Program-made: the position numbers and the translations under genes
Part shown: positions 1 to 6,235 of the stretch, piece after piece
How the letters are laid out: each line of letters begins with the position of its first letter
Numbering within the stretch: position 1 is the first letter of the stretch
Notes under the pieces: generated by a model
Seen by the model: the letters and a program-made list of their open reading frames with translations, nothing else
The model's database searches: none
Told to the model about the DNA's origin: nothing
NCBI GenBank assembly: GCA_018812385.1
Contig: JAHJDU010000231.1
Span: 1-6,561, forward strand
Direction: 5' to 3'
Origin: Pseudomonadota bacterium
GTDB lineage: Bacteria > Desulfobacterota > Desulfobacteria > Desulfobacterales > Desulfobacteraceae
Length of the DNA: 6,561 bases

Positions 1-441
1 CTGCCCCAGCGGGGGATTCGGATCAATGAATTATCTGAAAAAGATTTGCAAGATATTTATGAAATTCTGGGGGCATTGGATTCGAGAGCCATGCTTTCCG
101 TATTCAACCGGATCACCAAAGATCATATCGCTCAAATGAAGCAGATCAATGAAAATATGTACAAAACCAATACAACAGATGAATATAATCGCTATTTTGA
201 ATTAAATACTGATTTCCATAATGTTTACCTGGCACTTTCAGACAATACCCTTCTTCTTGATCAACTCAGTATTTTGCGTCAGCGGTTATTTGACTTCGGG
301 GCAAAGGGCGAGTGGATGGAAAAAGTGCGTGAACTCAATTACAAGGAGCATTTTAAATTGATTGATTTGATTGAGCAGGGAAATGCAGGGATAGTCGCTG
401 ATTTTATCAGGGATACCCATTGCTGCATTAACTGGAAATAA
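1..441 (+). CDS. GntR-family transcriptional regulator, FCD domain (5'-truncated by window edge)
   Basis: Frame 1 is open from the first base to a TAA at 439-441, giving 146 residues with no start in the window. The first residues (LPQRGIRINELSEKDL) match the end of the GntR winged helix-turn-helix wing and the linker into the all-helical FCD effector domain, so the DNA-binding domain of about 70 residues lies upstream. The FCD core begins near DIYEILGALDSRA. Three histidines sit where FCD proteins bind a metal that helps hold a carboxylate ligand: H73 (in DFHNVY), H117 (in KEHFKL) and H140 (in RDTH), counted from base 1. The usual Asp four residues before the first His is Asn69, a substitution that also occurs in the family. 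By family, the protein binds DNA as a dimer and responds to a small organic acid or amino acid. It ends 64 bp before the binding-protein gene, in the same direction, so it is the likely local regulator. The family call is firm; the ligand and the sign of regulation are unknown. Confidence 0.9.
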   Translation: MPQRGIRINELSEKDLQDIYEILGALDSRAMLSVFNRITKDHIAQMKQINENMYKTNTTDEYNRYFELNTDFHNVYLALSDNTLLLDQLSILRQRLFDFGAKGEWMEKVRELNYKEHFKLIDLIEQGNAGIVADFIRDTHCCINWK

Positions 442-495
442 CACCGCACAGAGAATAAAGCACTGGCCCAAAAATATTAACAACCAAATTGACAT

Positions 496-501
496 AGAGG
501 T
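496..501 (+). promoter_or_regulatory. Ribosome binding site of the substrate-binding protein gene
   Basis: AGAGGT lies four bases before the ATG at 506, a somewhat short but workable spacing. It supports that start, which also begins directly with a signal peptide. No convincing sigma-70 promoter or inverted-repeat operator was found in the 64-bp spacer 442-505. Confidence 0.6.
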
Positions 502-505
502 AAAA

Positions 506-2056
506 ATGATTCATCGTTTTGTTAAAATCGTTTGTCTGGCAACAATGGCACTTCTGCTGGCCACAAGTTCATGGGCCGCAGATAAAAACATGGTGTTTTC
601 ATCACCTTACGGCATTACAACCCTTGACCCAAGTACATCCTATTCCACTGAGCTTGGCTACATGGCAAATATCTATGAAACCTTAATCAAAGTGAATCCG
701 CCTGGCAGCAAAGAGCTTTTCAGCTTTGTTCTTGCCACCGGCTATACTGCTTCGGAAGACGGCCTGGAATATACATTCAACCTGAGAAAAGGGGTTAAAT
801 TTCATGATGGCACAGCCTTTACAGCAGCAGCTGTAAAGTTTTCCCTTGAAAGAACCCAGAAAATCGGCAAAGGTGCAGCCTTTATCTGGGCTGATTTAAA
901 AGAGATTCAGGTGGTTGATGATTTCACTGTGAAATTAATTTTAGGCAAGCCAGTACCCTTACCCCAGATTGCAGCATCTGCCTATGCATCCTTTATTATG
1001 AGCCCCAAAGTGGGTGACAAGGATGCTGAATGGTTTAATAAAGGTAATGATGCAGGTTCCGGTCCTTATACCCTGAAAAATTACAAAGACGGTGAATCCT
1101 GGATGCTGGCAAAGTTTGACGGCTATTGGGGCGGCTGGGATGGAAAACATATAGAAAATATTCTGGTAAAATTTACCAAGGAAGGATTGACCCAGCTTCA
1201 GATGCTCCAGGCAGGCCAGGCCATGCTTGCAGGTAGAATTCCGGTGGACAGTATTAAATCGGTAAAAGAGGGTACAAAAACACAGATCGTTTATGGGCCC
1301 AGCTATCAGAATTATATGGCATTTTTCAATACACAGCGTCCTCCACTGGATAATGCAAAGGTCAGGCAAGCACTTTGTCATGCCATTCCTTATGAGGATA
1401 TTGTCAATATCGGTTTTGACGGTTTAGCTACCCAGGCCCGCGGTCCTGTTCCCCAGGGACAATTTGGCGGTACAGAAGATGTCATGCAGTACAAATATGA
1501 TCTTGAACTGGCAAAAAAACTTCTGGCTGAAGCAGGCCATCCAGGCGGTGGGCTTAAACTCACCTTAACCCATGCAGCTGAAAATGTAGGCGAATCAAGA
1601 TTTGCACCTCTGATCCAAAGTGAATTCAAGAAAATAGGGGTGGATGTTGAAATAAAAGCGCTGGCATGGAGTACCCAATGGACAATGGCCAAAAAAGATC
1701 CTAAAACAGCACAGGATATTTTTCTATTACTCTGGTGGCCGACCTACAGTGATCCCTATGAAACTCTTTATTCCCTTCTCCATGACGAGGGAGAAAAACC
1801 GGTCTGGAATCTGGCATATTACAAAAACCCGGCCTACGACACAATGATCCGTACGGCATACGAGACGGTTGGATCAAATCCTGAAAAAGCCCTGGGCCTT
1901 TATGTTGATGCCCAGAATCTGATTCAAAAAGACGCGCCCGTGGCCTGGGTTGTTGATACTTCCGGTTGGTGGCCTGCGAGTAAAAAGTTAAAAGGCCTGG
2001 TGATAAATCCTGCCTACCCAAATGTACCTTTTTTCTATGAAATGTATATTGAATAG
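506..2056 (+). CDS. ABC transporter periplasmic substrate-binding protein, family 5 (peptide/nickel/opine class)
   Basis: This 516-residue protein captures the solute in the periplasm and delivers it to the permease pair encoded next. Residues 1-24 form a Sec signal peptide: basic start (HRFVK), hydrophobic core, and probable cleavage after S-W-A24. Cys10 is preceded by Val, so there is no lipobox and the protein is soluble. The family-5 signature is clear near residues 89-116 (YTFNLRKGVKFHDGTAFTA, then VKFSLER). Other family landmarks are SGPYTLKNY (185-193), DGYWGGW (205-211), KVRQALCHAIPYEDIV (285-300) and the late WWPTYSDPYETL stretch (410-421). The length is normal for the family (about 500-540). 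Peptide binders of the DppA type usually have G-D-x-x-D-P in that late stretch; here only the DP aspartate (D416) remains and the earlier Asp position is Thr413, so a free alpha-amino peptide is not assured as substrate. The gene is followed by a 91-bp spacer with a stem-loop, while most later junctions are overlaps or very short gaps. The family is certain; the substrate is unknown. Confidence 0.96.
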   Translation: MIHRFVKIVCLATMALLLATSSWAADKNMVFSSPYGITTLDPSTSYSTELGYMANIYETLIKVNPPGSKELFSFVLATGYTASEDGLEYTFNLRKGVKFHDGTAFTAAAVKFSLERTQKIGKGAAFIWADLKEIQVVDDFTVKLILGKPVPLPQIAASAYASFIMSPKVGDKDAEWFNKGNDAGSGPYTLKNYKDGESWMLAKFDGYWGGWDGKHIENILVKFTKEGLTQLQMLQAGQAMLAGRIPVDSIKSVKEGTKTQIVYGPSYQNYMAFFNTQRPPLDNAKVRQALCHAIPYEDIVNIGFDGLATQARGPVPQGQFGGTEDVMQYKYDLELAKKLLAEAGHPGGGLKLTLTHAAENVGESRFAPLIQSEFKKIGVDVEIKALAWSTQWTMAKKDPKTAQDIFLLLWWPTYSDPYETLYSLLHDEGEKPVWNLAYYKNPAYDTMIRTAYETVGSNPEKALGLYVDAQNLIQKDAPVAWVVDTSGWWPASKKLKGLVINPAYPNVPFFYEMYIE

Positions 2057-2076
2057 CTAAGGTTTTTTATTCAACC

Positions 2077-2137
2077 TGTCACAGCTCCCGGACCGGACTC
2101 AACTCTCCTTGGTCTATGGTCCGGGAAGGCTGTGATA
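2077..2137 (+). promoter_or_regulatory. Intercistronic stem-loop between binding-protein and permease genes
   Basis: The arms CCCGGACC (2087-2094) and GGTCCGGG (2118-2125) pair perfectly over 8 bp. Outside them, TCACAGC (2079-2085) pairs with GCTGTGA (2129-2135), extendable by a G-U and a U-A pair. The two helices are separated by an asymmetric internal loop (T2086 against AAG 2126-2128), and the apical loop is 23 nt. The bases after the stem are A-rich and not T-rich on either strand, so it is not a canonical intrinsic terminator. In transporter operons such as malE-malF, hairpins at this position protect the upstream mRNA and let the binding protein be made in excess over the membrane parts. 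That role is inferred here from position and structure only. Confidence 0.6.
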
Positions 2138-2141
2138 AAAA

Positions 2142-2146
2142 AAGGA
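2142..2146 (+). promoter_or_regulatory. Shine-Dalgarno-like AAGGA that bears on the permease 1 start
   Basis: AAGGA ends one base before the ATG at 2148 and 13 bases before the ATG at 2160. The first spacing is too short for normal initiation and the second is long but usable. Together with the family alignment this favours 2160 as the start, although 2148 cannot be excluded. Confidence 0.4.
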
Positions 2147-2159
2147 AATGGCAGAGCCC

Positions 2160-3170
2160 ATGTTTTTGTTTCTTTGCAAACGATTTTTAGGCTTGATTGT
2201 CCTGCTTATTGCCCTGAGTACCCTGGTATTCTTTTTTACCAGATCCCTGCCCGGTGACATGGCAGCACTTTATATAGGCGGTAATGCAAAGGCTGAACAA
2301 ATCGAACGTGCAAGAATAGAACTGGGTCTGGATAAGCCCATCATTGTTCAGTACAAAAGGTATATGGAAAGATTGATCCATGCAGATATGGGGATTTCGT
2401 TGAGAACCCACCGCCCGGTTTTTAAGGATTTGATGGAAAAAATTCCCATGTCGTTTGAACTGGTGTTCTGGGCACTTTTGATCGCAACATTTTTTGGCGT
2501 TTCCTTTGGTGTTACAGCCGCTTATTTCCATGGCAGTTTCATCGATGAAATTATTAAATGGCTCACGTCGGCCGCCGTCTCCCTTCCCATCTTTTTCCTT
2601 GCACTTTTATTGCAATTGCTCTTTTTTAATTATTTGGGATGGTTCCCTTTACAGGGACGGCTGGATTCCTTTTTAGAATTTACTAATCCAATAGAGAGTA
2701 TTACCGGATTCAGCATGATTGATACCCTGGTAACAGGAAATTTTAAGGCGTTTTTCAATGTTACCTGGCATATGGTACTCCCTGTGGTAGCCTTGTGCGT
2801 GAGCCCCTGGGGTATTATTGCAAGACTTACCCGATCCTCTTTGCTGGATATCATGGAACAGGATTATATTCTGGCAGCCAGAGCCTCGGGTATCAGCGAA
2901 AGCGTGCTTTTTTTCTACTATGGTTTAAGAAATGCGCTGTCTCCGGTACTCACAGTTATTGGTCTGTCTGTTGCGCTCATTTTACTTGCAACCTTTTATG
3001 TGGAAATGATTTTTAACTGGCCCGGAATCGGGTATTATTCGCTTGCTGCAATTATAAGCCTTGATTACACCGCTTTAATGGGCGTTACCCTCATGATCGG
3101 CACTGTTTATGTCATTGCAAATACAACAATGGATATTCTCAGACGAGTGGTTGACCCAAGAATAAAATGA
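2160..3170 (+). CDS. ABC transporter permease, DppB/OppB type
   Basis: This is the first of two inner-membrane subunits that form the translocation channel. From the ATG at 2160 it has 336 residues, the usual family length; an in-frame ATG at 2148 would add MAEP. I prefer 2160 because MFLFLCKRFLGL aligns with the normal start of DppB-type proteins. The predicted membrane segments lie near residues 9-27, 98-122, 134-158, 200-222, 258-282 and 304-326. The long first periplasmic region carries the family pattern (RIELGLDKPIIVQYKRYM, then ADMGISLRTHRPV). The cytoplasmic coupling (EAA) loop is near residues 235-260 (DYILAARASGISE through LRNALSPV) and would contact an ATPase. The C-terminus, VDPRIK, is the standard end. 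The stop overlaps the next start as ATGA, which suggests translational coupling. No damage or odd insertion is seen. Confidence 0.95.
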   Translation: MFLFLCKRFLGLIVLLIALSTLVFFFTRSLPGDMAALYIGGNAKAEQIERARIELGLDKPIIVQYKRYMERLIHADMGISLRTHRPVFKDLMEKIPMSFELVFWALLIATFFGVSFGVTAAYFHGSFIDEIIKWLTSAAVSLPIFFLALLLQLLFFNYLGWFPLQGRLDSFLEFTNPIESITGFSMIDTLVTGNFKAFFNVTWHMVLPVVALCVSPWGIIARLTRSSLLDIMEQDYILAARASGISESVLFFYYGLRNALSPVLTVIGLSVALILLATFYVEMIFNWPGIGYYSLAAIISLDYTALMGVTLMIGTVYVIANTTMDILRRVVDPRIK

Positions 3171-4081
3171 AAGACAAGTCCATGACAATACAGACAAAAT
3201 CATATGAAATGATGGCCAGAGAAGTCAGCCTGGAACACAGAAAGGTGAAATGGTTCCAGTTACAGCTTTTATTAAAGCGGAAAGCCGCTTTTTTATCATT
3301 AATTATATTGCTCCTGGCACTTGCCGCAGCATTGTTTGCACCCTTTATCGCACCGTATCCCGGGCAGGGTCAGGGAAATGTTAATCTTGAACACCGTCTT
3401 ATCCCCCCTTCATCCGATTACATTTTAGGAACCGATATATATGGCAGGGATATGCTCAGCAGGGTGCTTTTCGGTGCCAGGGTTTCTCTTTTCGGAGGGA
3501 TCTGTATTGTCTTTTTTGCAGCACTCATCGGTATCCCCCTGGGATTATGGTCAGGTTATAATGAAGGTATCTCAGGTGCTTTGATATCAAGGACAGTGGA
3601 ATTATTTTTATCATTTCCATCCACACTCATTGCCATGGCGATTTCCATCCTCATCGGGGTCGGGTGGTTTACTGCGATTATAGCGTTGATCGTTCCATGG
3701 TGGCCCTGGTATACAAGGCTTGTGCAGGGCGAGGTGCTTTCCATAAAGCAGACACTCTATGTTGAAGCCGCCCAGATGCTGGGATATGGGAAAATATATA
3801 TTATATTCCGTCATATTCTGCCCAATATCATGACCCCTGTAATGGTCATGATTCTTCTGGATCTTGGACCCGCAATTATTGCCATTGGCCTGTTAAGCTT
3901 TATCGGCCTTGGTACCCAACCGCCCATGGCAGACTGGGGATTAATGGTGTGGGAAGGTGCGCCGAATATTCTTTCGGAATGGTGGATTTCAATTGTACCG
4001 GGGTGTGCCATGTTTATCGTGGTCATCGCCTTCAATATATTTGGTGATGCATTGAAAGATATTTTGGATTCCAATGGGTGA
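3167..4081 (+). CDS. ABC transporter permease, DppC/OppC type
   Basis: This second channel subunit has 304 residues, normal for the family. A cytoplasmic N-terminus of about 38 residues precedes the first membrane segment (about 40-62), as in proteins with the OppC N-terminal domain. It is followed by the hallmark LGTDIYGRDMLSRVLFGARV (87-106). Further segments lie near 107-129, 146-165, 166-180, 224-247 and 273-292. The EAA loop is textbook: VEAAQMLGYGKIYIIFRHIL at 199-218, followed by PN. The conserved SFIGLGTQPPMADWG stretch (244-258) and the late WW...PG...NIFGDALKDILD region are intact. Start 3167 overlaps the upstream stop (ATGA) with no good Shine-Dalgarno, so coupling probably drives initiation; a second ATG at 3182 (residue 6) is an alternative. 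The gene contains two hairpin-forming stretches, listed separately. Confidence 0.95.
   Translation: MKDKSMTIQTKSYEMMAREVSLEHRKVKWFQLQLLLKRKAAFLSLIILLLALAAALFAPFIAPYPGQGQGNVNLEHRLIPPSSDYILGTDIYGRDMLSRVLFGARVSLFGGICIVFFAALIGIPLGLWSGYNEGISGALISRTVELFLSFPSTLIAMAISILIGVGWFTAIIALIVPWWPWYTRLVQGEVLSIKQTLYVEAAQMLGYGKIYIIFRHILPNIMTPVMVMILLDLGPAIIAIGLLSFIGLGTQPPMADWGLMVWEGAPNILSEWWISIVPGCAMFIVVIAFNIFGDALKDILDSNG
3274..3294 (+). terminator. Terminator-like hairpin inside the permease 2 coding region
   Basis: AAAGCGG (3274-3280) and CCGCTTT (3285-3291) form a perfect 7-bp stem with a 4-nt loop (AAAG), and the right arm runs into six consecutive T (3289-3294). This is the layout of a Rho-independent terminator, but it lies about 107 bases inside an intact gene and encodes the ordinary residues LKRKAAFL just before the first membrane segment. 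Four G-C pairs make it weak to moderate. Translating ribosomes would normally mask it, so any effect would be premature termination when translation lags. It may also be a coincidence of coding. Confidence 0.3.
3827..3852. repeat. Perfect 9-bp inverted repeat inside the permease 2 gene
   Basis: ATCATGACC (3827-3835) and GGTCATGAT (3844-3852) are exact inverted copies separated by 8 bp (CCTGTAAT). The stretch encodes IMTPVMVMI just after the EAA loop. The symmetry could be an intragenic protein-binding site or an mRNA hairpin, but repeated Met and Val codons (ATG, GTC) make chance symmetry plausible. Confidence 0.45.
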
Positions 4082-4113
4082 TGGATGAAATTTAAGCAGA
4101 ATCGGGAAAATAT

Positions 4114-5196
4114 ATGGTGAAGAATACTGCGGCAAACAAAGCACCAGCACTCGATTCGTCAGTTGGATCTGCAGGCGAATCTGCAGACAGATATAGTGGT
4201 GAACCCGTCTTGCAGGTCAGAGACTTGAATGTTGCATTCAATATCCCAAGGGGTCAGGCAAAGATACTCGAAGGGGTCGATTTTGATCTTTACCCCAAAG
4301 AGATACTTGCTCTTGTGGGGGAAACAGGCTCGGGTAAAAGTGTTACAGCCAAATCCATTCTTAATCTGATTCCGGGTCGTAACAGAGAAACAAGAGGACG
4401 GGTATTATTTGATGAAAAAGATTTGTTATCCCTGTCGGACAAGGAACTTCAGACCATCCGGGGTAATAAAATTTCCATGGTGTTTCAAAACCCCAAGTCC
4501 AGCATTAATCCTATTTTTACCCTTGGAGAACAAATTTTTCGACTCATCCGGCTTTACTTAGCTGATGAGATTGAGGGTATTAAACAAAAACAACACTGCA
4601 GCCAAAAACAGGCCCAGGAAATTATAGCAAAAGAGAAATTAAATGAAGTTGGGCTGACGGATATAAAAAGGATGCTCAAATTATATGCAAGTGAAGTCAG
4701 CGGCGGTATGGCCCAACGGTATCGCATTGCTCTTGCATTGCTCTCATTACCTGAAATTCTGATTGCAGACGAAGCAACCTCTGCCCTGGATGTGACAGTC
4801 CAGGCCCATATTCTAAAACTGATGAAAGAGTTGTGTACGACAAAAAAAATTGCGATTTTGTTTATTACACATGACTTGGGAATTGCCGCCCAGGTTTGTG
4901 ACAGGGTGGCGGTTATGTATGCAGGCAGAATCGTTGAAATCGGTGATACAAAAAGTATATTTTTAAATCCATTGCATCCCTATACCAAAGGGCTTTTGAA
5001 AGCAGTTCCAAAGCTGGGTAAAAATGAGCCTTTATCATTTGTTCCGGGTATGATTCCGGATCTGGTCAATCCCCCAGAGGGATGCCGTTTTCACAATAGA
5101 TGCGATCATGCCATGGGTCTATGTCTCTCACAAAAGCCTGAAAGTATATCCATTGAAGATAACCACACTGTTGCATGTTTTCTGTATAAATCATGA
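4114..5196 (+). CDS. ABC transporter ATP-binding protein, DppD/OppD type
   Basis: This 360-residue cytoplasmic ATPase powers the importer as a heterodimer with the next gene product. Its motifs are intact: Walker A GETGSGKS (69-76), Q-loop Q125 (VFQNP), signature EVSGGMAQR (194-202), Walker B ILIADE (215-220) with catalytic E220, D-loop SALD (223-226) and switch H253 (ITHD). The C-terminal oligopeptide/dipeptide extension begins at LHPYTKGLLKAVP (287-299). It carries C324, C330, C337 and C355, the Cys-x5-Cys-x6-Cys-x17-Cys set that binds a [4Fe-4S] cluster in structurally studied relatives. Compared with relatives, there is an Ala/Ser/Gly-rich N-terminal extension of about 30 residues, an apparent insertion near 150-162, and YASEVSGG where YPHxLSGG is usual. 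The start at 4114 follows a weak GGGAA (4104-4108); an in-frame stop at 4093-4095 excludes a longer form. It lies 32 bp after the permease 2 stop. Confidence 0.95.
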   Translation: MVKNTAANKAPALDSSVGSAGESADRYSGEPVLQVRDLNVAFNIPRGQAKILEGVDFDLYPKEILALVGETGSGKSVTAKSILNLIPGRNRETRGRVLFDEKDLLSLSDKELQTIRGNKISMVFQNPKSSINPIFTLGEQIFRLIRLYLADEIEGIKQKQHCSQKQAQEIIAKEKLNEVGLTDIKRMLKLYASEVSGGMAQRYRIALALLSLPEILIADEATSALDVTVQAHILKLMKELCTTKKIAILFITHDLGIAAQVCDRVAVMYAGRIVEIGDTKSIFLNPLHPYTKGLLKAVPKLGKNEPLSFVPGMIPDLVNPPEGCRFHNRCDHAMGLCLSQKPESISIEDNHTVACFLYKS

Positions 5197-5221
5197 AAGA
5201 TAAGTGATAAAAAAAATAAAT

Positions 5222-6235
5222 ATGAATGAACCCCTCATTAGATTGGAACACTTAAACACCTGGTTCCCCAATGATAAACCCATTCTGGGGAAACCTAGCT
5301 CCTGGGTTAAGGCTGTCAGTGATGTCAGCCTGGATATCATTGAAGGTGAATGCCTGGGACTGGTGGGTGAATCCGGATGCGGGAAGAGTACACTGGGAAG
5401 AGCTATCTTACGGCTTGCGCCGTTGTATTCAGGTGAAATTCGATTCATGGGTGATGATATCGGAAAACTTTCCGGCAAAAGACTAAAGCCATACAGATCC
5501 AGAATGCAGATGGTATTCCAGGACCCGAAAGCATCTTTAAATCCAAAGATGACCATATTTAAGATATTGAGTGAAGCCCTGGTTTTAAATTCAGGTGTGG
5601 TAAAAGAGGACTATCTTGAACAGGCAGTGAAGCTTTTACACCTTGTGGATCTGAGACCGGAACATATCTATCGGTTTCCCCATGAGTTTTCAGGCGGCCA
5701 GCAGCAGAGAATTTGTATTGCAAGGGCTCTGGCAACTGATCCGAAATTCATTGTTTTTGATGAAGCCACCAGCGCTCTGGATGTTTCTGTGCAGGCCCAG
5801 GTGATAAATCTGATGAAAGCGCTGCAGGATAAATTGAATTTGACGTATCTGTTTATCAGCCATGATTTAAGTATTATGGAACATGTCTGTAAAAGGGTGG
5901 CAGTCATGTATGCGGGAGAGATAATTGAAGTTCAGGACGCAGACGCTTTATTCGCATCTCCCCGGCATCCTTATACCAAAGCCTTGAAAAATGCTGTTCC
6001 CATTGCAGATCCTGAATTCAGAAACGAGCTGGGAATATTAAAGGGTGAAGTCCCGAAACTGTCCGATCCGCCACCGGGATGCCATTTTCATCCCCGGTGC
6101 GATTACAGCCAGGATATTTGTAAAAAAGAAAATCCCCTGGTATCGGAAACCGGTTACAATAGCTGGGTAAGATGCCATTTCCATGAGCAATTATGGACAA
6201 AGGGTGAGTTAATTGATAATAAGGAGTCATCATGA
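5222..6235 (+). CDS. ABC transporter ATP-binding protein, DppF/OppF type
   Basis: This is the second ATPase of the importer, with 337 residues from the ATG at 5222. An in-frame GTG at 5204 would add six residues (MIKKIN) and make 343. Neither start has a clear Shine-Dalgarno; I prefer the ATG because the extra residues are not typical of the family. In numbering from 5222, the motifs are Walker A GESGCGKS (49-56), Q-loop Q100 (VFQDP), signature EFSGGQQQR (155-163), Walker B FIVFDE (176-181) with E181, SALD (184-187), and switch H214 (ISHD). The C-terminal extension starts at HPYTKAL (249-255) and holds C287, C293, C300 and C318, with the same Cys spacing as in the partner, so a second [4Fe-4S] site is likely by homology. 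All catalytic residues are present in both ATPases. The stop overlaps the start of the hydrolase gene as ATGA. Confidence 0.95.
   Translation: MNEPLIRLEHLNTWFPNDKPILGKPSSWVKAVSDVSLDIIEGECLGLVGESGCGKSTLGRAILRLAPLYSGEIRFMGDDIGKLSGKRLKPYRSRMQMVFQDPKASLNPKMTIFKILSEALVLNSGVVKEDYLEQAVKLLHLVDLRPEHIYRFPHEFSGGQQQRICIARALATDPKFIVFDEATSALDVSVQAQVINLMKALQDKLNLTYLFISHDLSIMEHVCKRVAVMYAGEIIEVQDADALFASPRHPYTKALKNAVPIADPEFRNELGILKGEVPKLSDPPPGCHFHPRCDYSQDICKKENPLVSETGYNSWVRCHFHEQLWTKGELIDNKESS
6221..6226 (+). promoter_or_regulatory. Strong ribosome binding site of the hydrolase gene
   Basis: AAGGAG lies five bases before the ATG at 6232 and inside the end of the preceding ATPase gene. It is the best Shine-Dalgarno in the window and fixes the start of the hydrolase. 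Confidence 0.8.

Noticed and set aside
46..441. A short complete gene starting at the TTG at position 46
   Set aside because: The frame is open back to base 1, and the upstream residues match the GntR wing and linker, so this is an internal codon of a larger gene cut by the window edge.
489..494. TTGACA, a perfect -35 consensus before the binding-protein gene
   Set aside because: The nearest -10-like element (TAAAAT at 523-528) is 28 bases away and inside the gene, so it cannot make a working promoter for the ATG at 506.
959..1381. 140-codon open frame on the minus strand inside the binding-protein gene
   Set aside because: It is antisense to a clearly homologous protein, its translation is rich in Cys, His and Ile without family features, and it has no supporting start context. 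Similar shadow frames elsewhere in the window were dropped for the same reason.
2060..2077. Run of T with small inverted repeats (AGGTT/AACCT and GAATA/TATTC) just after the binding-protein stop, as a terminator
   Set aside because: The T-run is in the loop of a 5-bp stem and does not follow it, and the stems are short and AT-rich. It does not have terminator layout on either strand.
2148..2159. ATG 2148 as the start of permease 1
   Set aside because: The Shine-Dalgarno-like AAGGA ends only one base before it, and the family normally begins at the MFLFLCKRFLG equivalent (2160). It is kept as a possibility but not preferred.
5204..5221. GTG 5204 as the start of the second ATPase
   Set aside because: It has no clear Shine-Dalgarno and adds only MIKKIN before the normal family start. 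The overlap with the MKDK minigene stop keeps it possible, but ATG 5222 is preferred.
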